A DNA stretch of 64,000 nucleotides from Reticulitermes lucifugus (Eukaryota; Arthropoda; Insecta; Blattodea; Rhinotermitidae), in the NCBI GenBank assembly GCA_026260175.1, contig JAKCWW010000599.1, positions 454-64,453 on the forward strand, written 5' to 3'. The notes under the pieces were generated by a model, which saw only the letters and a list, made by a program, of their open reading frames with translations, was not told the DNA's origin and did not search any database. Position numbers and translations under genes: made by a program. This document shows positions 57,742-64,000 of the stretch, in pieces; the stretch's first letter is position 1; each line of letters opens with the position of its first letter.

Positions 57742-59330
57742 GTAAGTAAATAAACACTCATTTATTGATTTTTCTTAATTGTTGTCTTGGCTTTTAGGCG
57801 CCTTCGCAAAACTGCGAAAGAGACTATTTGCTTCGTCATGTCTGCCTGTCTCTCTGTCTGTTCGCATGGGACAACTCGGCTCCAACTGGACGGACTTTCA
57901 TAAAATTTTATATTTGAGTATTTTTCGAAAATGTTTCGAGAAAATTCAAGGTTCGTTAATATCTGACAAAGGTAACGGGTACTTTACATGAAGACCAATA
58001 TACATTTATGATCATATCTCGCCGAGTTCGTATTAGAATGAGGAATGTTTCACAAAATGTTGTAGAGAAAAACAAAACATATATTTTGTACTTGAAAACA
58101 TTTTTTCGAAAATAGTCCCGTTTATGGGATAATGTGTGAAAAATATGGTAGACCCGGACAGGCCACAGGTGACAATGTTATACGGCGCATGAGCTTTGCA
58201 TGATGGATAAATAAGGCGCACATTCAGAATTTGTAATACTTATTCCTTCTTCACGGAAACAATGACTACGCGAACGCGCCTAAATGTTATGTTATACGTA
58301 TATTGTCTGTCTTAACTGGTTGTATAACGACACTGCACACTGAAATAACATTAAGGGTCGAATGGAAAGAAGTGGGCTTTATCAAATTTAAAGGGAAAAA
58401 AGACGGTGAAGTGGGCTGTCTTTGTTTATCACAATGTACTAACAAGTTACTTGCCTGAGAGAAAACTAAAATAAATCTAAATATGTTATGCTGCAGCTTT
58501 GATTAGGTTTGAAAGCAAAAATTTCAGCCTTGTTTTCCACTGAGCTAGCGTCCTTCATCTGTTTCTAGCGAAAGAAAGAACCTAGGCAAATACGCACTTA
58601 AATACAGGCGTCTGACTCCATGGAAAAGACCAACAGGCTAATAATATTTAATTAAATAATGGCTTTAGAGTGCATTATGAAACACAAAAAAATATAGACG
58701 TCCTTCAAGTTGCTCAAAGTTTTACATATGGGCGTCACTAGAGTCTAAATGATTAAACGAATTACACGTGTAATGGCAATATTAGAAAAAATAGACCTGG
58801 AAATTAATATTTAAAACAGAGTACCAACTGCTTTAACATTCAAATTTCTACTTTTTTCCTATGATATAATTATGTGAAAATTGAAGTCTTCTAGGATAAG
58901 ACGTCTTGTGGATTCCTGATTAGTTATCGAAATTCGGACGACGATTTTCCCTCCAATTTCAGTGTAGTTTTGGAAGAGTAAATTGCGTGGAAGAATTGGT
59001 TGCAATATGTAGAGGGCAAGCGGGCTAGACATCTGGCCTAGGGAAATAGCAGGCGAGATCAGCACTTCACCTGCTAGCCTTTTTGACTTCTCATATTAAA
59101 AAGTTTGTTCTTTTACAGAGCATTAACTGCTCTTTCTTTGTATTTGAAGGGCAGTGTGATTTACTGATGTAGTCTGAATTTTTATATAGTATTAAGATGT
59201 ACATTATGTTTCAAAGTGTCATATTAAATATGCAGTGTACCGTGTAGACGAATTTCGTATTGTAATTTGAGAAACAGGCAAATATCCTTAATGTCCACAC
59301 CCACCTGTAGTCGGTGATGCCTGTGAAAGT
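57742..59330. other. No gene seen
   Basis: No acceptor-exon pair recognised downstream of the candidate donor. AT-rich. Confidence 0.45.
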
Positions 59331-59336
59331 AACTCA

Positions 59337-59640
59337 GCCTAGGTCCAAGTAGTGACAAGAATTTGTCCACAGGTTCACTTGAACTTATCGTTAAATAGTC
59401 CCCAAAACATGTGAGGAATGGCTTACTTGTAACTATAACTGAGGCTTACAGAATATCCGGTCCGCTTTAACTGGTAGCTGAGGAACCACTGGCCCAATTA
59501 TACCATTAGTTAATGAGCCCCGTGGGAACAATTCTGTCCCAGTCCCAAGCGTAATAGAACCTTGCCCATAGGTGTACTTGTAATGTGCACATGGAACACC
59601 AGAGAGTGACAGAAATTGACCCACTGGCTTACTTGAAATG
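59337..59640. repeat. Degenerate local repeat of a GTCCACAGGTTCACTTG word
   Basis: TTTGTCCACAGGTTCACTTG (from 59,362), CTTGCCCATAGGTGTACTTG (from 59,561) and TTGACCCACTGGCTTACTTG (from 59,616) share CC-A-GG---ACTTG. GGAATGGCTTACTTGTAAC at 59,415 is a fourth partial match. AGTGACA precedes the first and third at equal distance. This looks like an old small tandem duplication. Confidence 0.45.
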
Positions 59641-59955
59641 ATAGCACATATATATGGCGTACAATGTTTTTTGCCCTGCGCCTAACTTTCGAAATAGAAA
59701 AATCAATAAATTTAAGCAGCCAAATCCAGCTCAATTTACTTAAGGCACACTGTTTGCGAGAAATATTGTGGGTTATAAATGGGTATATCTGATATAAGTA
59801 ATTTGTAATTTCTATACCTTATTTTCGGTATATAAATAAATGACGTTGCTGGGAATTTTATACTTCCCATTCCGTGCATTATAATCCAGTTTCTGTAATA
59901 TTAACCAAGATATGCACACAAATGTCGTAGGTCCAAAATAACATCAAAAACTACA

Positions 59956-59992
59956 CTCCTACGTGTTTTGGACCTTACTGGCCCATCATCAG
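59956..59992 (-). ncRNA. Hammerhead-like ribozyme motif 11
   Basis: Minus strand CTGATGATGGGCCAGTAAGG, TCCAAAACACGTAGGAG. The first block is the exact hammerhead consensus CTGATGA. Stem II GG-CC/GG-CC forms, but GAAA has become AAAA. Confidence 0.5.
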
Positions 59993-60474
59993 GGAGTACA
60001 TTAATTGTTATTGTATAAAACAATTACGTGAAAATGTCTTGATCTCTTGCATATGTAGAAGAACTGATGGAAATTCTTCCGTGTAGAGTGAATATGTGTA
60101 GCTACAGAATTTTCAGACAGTAAATTGGAGAGGCGTGTGGATGTTGTGGAAGTGTTCACGGTACTAGGATACAGTTATGTGTTTTTAAGATATTATTGTG
60201 AACCTATGAGAGTTGTGTGCTTTTGGTGGTTATCATTACAGGAACTGATTCTACTGGGGGTTTCAAGAGAAACGTTCCTCCACTTGCTATGTATTTCTAC
60301 TAAGCCTCATTTGCGAGAATCAGTGTGGGACAGACAGACGTTTGAATATTACAGATATGGCTTTTAAAACATAAAAAAATATAAACAGTCTCTAGAAAAC
60401 CGAATTATTGGAAGACGTGAACTTGTCGCAGAACAATCAGATTAGAGCCTCCTGAAATGACGCAGGTAGGAAGG

Positions 60475-60508
60475 TACCGACGTTTCGGAAGTTTCTTCTT
60501 CCGTCTTA
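60475..60508 (-). ncRNA. Hammerhead-like ribozyme motif 12
   Basis: Minus strand TTAAGACGGAAGAAGAAACT, TCCGAAACGTCGGTA. Stem II GGAAG/CTTCC is a perfect 5 bp and GAAACGTCGG is intact. The first core block has changed to TTTAAGA. Confidence 0.5.
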
Positions 60509-61550
60509 AACGCAGACGGGTGAAGCGAGTCGTGCCTTCCTTTGGAAGAATCTAAGATATGTTAACCTTCAGTGTGCACCTACTGCTTCCAGTCTGTGTT
60601 GATACGTCGTAGACAGAGCTGAAAGCAAACGTAAACAGCGAAGTTGTCTTAACTTCAGAAACAAAATGGAAATAACTGGGCGCATATTTGTGTCCTAGAC
60701 GTCATGAAGTCACTGATTATGCCCTTCAGATGCACACAATTTTCATTCAACACATTTTTCTGTGATTCACCCTACTGTTTTTATCTTTATTTTCGCCTTT
60801 CAAGTGACTGCTGTCACACACGAATATTTGACATTGCCATAAACTGCATTTACTCTTTCAACCATTCAGGTTACTTGCCTACCCAGCAAAATATGGTGAT
60901 AAGTTTTTTCTGACACAATTAGGTGGCCTATAAAATCAAGCAATTTCCCGGTACGTAATTTCCTCCAGTCTACACGTCACGTCTCATATCTAGAATACAT
61001 ATATTTATTCTCAGTAATTACAGAGCGACTTACTGGAGATGTAACGGTCTAAAGACTCTTTTTCCATTACCATTTCGAATTTCGGCAGATAAACTAGCTG
61101 TTTTTTCTTAAGTGTTCGTAGTTTAGTGCCTGTACAGTCATTACCGGAATAATAGGTTTATCGTGACGTAACACATGACCATTCACGCTTATTTTCCGTT
61201 ATCTTCCAATATTATTCAAGACTATATAATTTCTCCAGGTGAAAAAGTTTCTTAATAATTTAAGAACGAAACACACCTATCAGTGAATTACTAGACCACA
61301 TTCAAAACACCAGATGTGTCTTTGTAATAACTAAACGCATTATGTTGTGCACAAAAAAGATGAACTGGTCTATTGCGCTTTAAAGTAGAGAGTGTTTGTG
61401 CGGTTTTACTGTCATCATATTCACCACCTCATCAAAGAAAAACACCGCCGTAGGCAGTTGTTCATAACACGCAAACAACACAAATACAAACATTACATCA
61501 TCCAAATCATGCACTAGATAAAATATATTCGTAAGCTATTATAAAAACCC

Positions 61551-61584
61551 CTATCTTTTTCAGCACTAACGTGCCATCCTGAAG
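61551..61584 (-). ncRNA. Hammerhead-like motif 13, divergent partner of 14
   Basis: Minus strand TTCAGGATGGCACGTTAG, TGCTGAAAAAGATAG. Stem II GCAC/GTGC is 4 bp. The CTGANGA block has eroded to TTCAGGA. It points away from motif 14, 85 bases to the right. Confidence 0.4.
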
Positions 61585-61668
61585 GGGGCGTCCGATATAA
61601 AGGAATGCAGATCTAACACATCAAACTAGTTATTTAGTCGCCTTGACAAAACGGTATCTGTTTTCCAC

Positions 61669-61703
61669 CTGAGGATGGCACTTTAGCGCCGAAACATTTA
61701 GGG
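61669..61703 (+). ncRNA. Hammerhead-like ribozyme motif 14
   Basis: Plus strand CTGAGGATGGCACTTTAGCG, CCGAAACATTTAGGG. CTGAGGA and GAAA are intact; stem II pairs GGC with GCC or GC-C with GCGC imperfectly. ATGGCAC is shared with motif 13. Confidence 0.5.
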
Positions 61704-63824
61704 CTTCTTTTTTAATAGCTGATGAATATATTTTGTTTGGTGCATAAGTTGGTTTATGTAATGATTGTAACAAAATGGACGGTATGAATAATATATATAA
61801 AAACAAACATACATGTAATTACGAAACCCGAATGGGACACAAATATTTAAAAATACTGTATCTAACAACCGTCCGTAATTGATTTTGTGTTCTAACACAA
61901 AATAATTTTGTTTTTTGGTTCAAAAGTATTTCATCCACATCTCATTTCTTAACCACTTGACTTACCAAGTATAGAATAAGGATCAATACCAACATTTCAT
62001 AACCCTTATGCCTGTTTTACATTACACATCGCTGGTAAGCAGGTTTGGATTGGAGTTAAGCTGGATGGTGTTGCTACCTGGTGGTGGCATTCGGAATTAC
62101 ACAATAGTGACATCGTATGCAATTTTCATGTTTCGAAGAAATTAGTGGCGATCCAATTCTTTGTGTAGTAGTATATGCCTTATTTCTTTACATATTTATA
62201 CGTGTAATTTTTTTAAAATACCGTACGTAGCACAGATTGTGTATGGCTAATTATGGGATGATAAGTAATAAGTGGAAGGATATGGCAATGACCTAATTTC
62301 AAACAATAACTCAGCTTTGTCTTGGAACATCTGGGTAAAATATCGGAAAATCAGAGTAGTTGTTCGTCTGCTGAGATTTGAGGCGGGGAATTCCAGAATA
62401 CGAAGAAGTTAATGGCGAGTTTCAGATTATATCTAGAGGTGTCCATAAACTGGCATCTAGAACCTGGTACCTTAGGGAACAATGGACTCGTGGCCTCCTA
62501 CCCCCGTCCATTTCTTAGCTGAGGTTTTTAGCAAACGAGGAAGTATTTCGCAACTATTTTTTCTGTAATTTTTTAAAGGTATTTTTGTTATCGAAATATA
62601 AGTATTTGGCGGCGCCGTGAACTTGGCGCCTTAGGGTGCTTTCTGTTTCGTCTTTGTGGTTGGGAAATCCCTGATTATGTCTACTATGGTTCCGGTTCGA
62701 TGAGTTTACTTTATGTAAAAATGGAAGCACGTAAATAAGTATGACTTTACTTTTAAAACTTCTTTATATACGTGATAAGTAGTTTTCAAATGATAAAACT
62801 ACAGTAAGTACTGATAAAATATGTGTAATAAAGCAATAACTGTCTTTGCTAACTTTTATGTAGGCCCGTATGGAAGTGATAAAAAGAATATCTGTAGCCT
62901 GATGTGATGTTTCTGGTATATGTTGATAGTAGTGACTACTGGATGCACAAGGAAGTACAACGAAAGTTGTTCTGAACATAAGAATGGTATTTGTAGGACA
63001 TAACTGAATGAACAACACTTTAAGAATGATAGGCAACAGTATTTTAAAGCTGTAAACTTCGTGATATACGAGTATAAGCTGAGAGTGTGAGAGCTATTCA
63101 AAGAACTCCATTCTCATTGAAGCGAAATTTTCAAAATTATTTTCACAGAAGTCTGCCGTCGGGTCCTACCCTAAAAGAGCAGAGTAGAGTCCATGTCCTC
63201 AAACCATGTTTCCGTAAACTCCACTTTAATATTATCCCCTTAAATGATATCTCTAGACGTCTTAGAAATAAAATGTTGCATAAGTTTTTATCTCTTACGT
63301 GTGTCCTCTACAGCTTAACTGCCTTACCTTCCGTAGTCTGAACAGCCTAATAATACATATTTCGTGAAGACTAAAAATTATGAATTTTTCACTGTTCTCT
63401 GTCTCTCCTTCTGTCACCTCTCCTATTTTAGTTTCAAATATTCACGTTAATTTTTATGGAACACGTATTACATAGAAATACATATTTTTAAAGAAGTAAT
63501 TATCCTTCACAAGAAGTTTCGTGTGGCTTAACGCTCTAGACCTTTCATGGAGAGTTGTCTTTCAGAATTTCTTCCAGGACGCTGTCTATCCGTTATGGCA
63601 GTGGTTTTTGCGATTTTATTTAGGTCTTCCAGGAAAAATGCCGTGATATAATATTTTGGTTAGGTTACAAACGCCACCTTCCAAATCATTTTTAATTCTT
63701 CATTAACCAATATTCATATGATCTTTTTCATGTAGTACATGATGTTGAAAACTTCGTAAATTGTAGCACAATAAGAAAAAGAGGCAGGTTGTAGACACTC
63801 CTCTAAAGACATGAGGAGCTGAGA
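61704..63824. other. No gene seen
   Basis: AT-rich. GGCGCCGTGAACTTGGCGCC near 62,610 is a short perfect hairpin in isolation. Confidence 0.45.
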
Positions 63825-64000
63825 CATAGTAGTCGGAATAGTGCCTACACCACGAGCTGGACGACCGGAGAATCGTGGTTCGATTGCTAGCACAGGTAAA
63901 AATTATCTTCCTCAAAATGTTCAGACCGTCTGTCAACCCCATGCAGTCTTTATTCAATAGCAAAGGACACTAATTTCTCGAGGGAGAACTCGAGGGAAAT
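63825..64000 (+). mobile_element. SINE family B, 5' part, cut by window edge
   Basis: ATAGTAGTCGGAATAGTGCC, CGAGCTGGACGACCGGAGAA and TCGTGGTTCGATTGCTAGCA give the best-preserved family-B head, with B box GTGGTTCGATTGC. The body begins with CAGACCGTCTGTCAACCCCA and the element continues beyond the window. Confidence 0.65.

Larger units (their letters stand above)
59641..61550. other. No gene; two hammerhead-like motifs
   Basis: Holds motifs 11 and 12. The 80-codon frame at 60,125-60,367 lies between them but has no recognisable domain. Confidence 0.45.

Noticed and set aside
62600-62650. GGCGCC...GGCGCC hairpin
   Set aside because: Short, isolated and with no repeat copies in the window.

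Overview
The window reads as animal nuclear DNA, most likely from an insect. It is AT-rich, full of simple repeats, has two runs of N, and shows no operon or bacterial gene structure. Several dispersed repeats match element families I associate with cockroach and termite genomes: a Jockey-type LINE, LINE tails encoding YGCETW-like and GRRGRRRKQLLDDLK-like peptides, and a foldback repeat whose arm reads VICGLLGNY. I therefore infer Blattodea or a close polyneopteran with moderate confidence. No complete host protein-coding gene can be supported. The window is best read as intergenic or long-intron sequence.

Layout. 1-6.8 kb holds a SINE end, a SINE, a LINE tail, a SINE remnant, microsatellites and one speculative coding exon at 4.3 kb. 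6.8-8.85 kb holds the largest element, a 5'-truncated, decayed Jockey-type LINE on the minus strand with readable reverse-transcriptase motifs. 9-22 kb carries SINEs of four or more tRNA-derived families, a LINE tail (13.7 kb), a hAT-type MITE with probable 8-bp target duplication (15.1 kb) and a second LINE's C-terminal fragment (18.6 kb). 22-34 kb is mostly featureless AT-rich DNA with a short mariner-type MITE (27.7 kb), a LINE tail crossed by the first N gap (29.8 kb) and a duplicated unknown repeat (33.0 and 34.2 kb). 34-51 kb holds more SINEs and LINE tails. 51.6-52.1 kb has a cluster of CCAAT-type motifs that may be a promoter. 55.5-62 kb is rich in hammerhead-ribozyme-like motifs, includes a foldback split by the second N gap, and has a candidate first exon at 57.5-57.74 kb.

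The signal that cuts across all scales is a set of about 14 short motifs on both strands, with the hammerhead-ribozyme pattern CTGANGA, then a G/C-rich hairpin, then GAAA. Such motifs are known from Penelope-like retroelements and from the small non-autonomous circular-RNA retroelements called retrozymes. No Penelope reverse transcriptase was seen beside them. Two same-strand pairs (55,971/56,324 and 59,956/60,475) and one divergent pair (61,551/61,669) are the best candidates for intact-looking small elements. Everything here comes from reading the sequence by eye; family names come from memory and no search was run.
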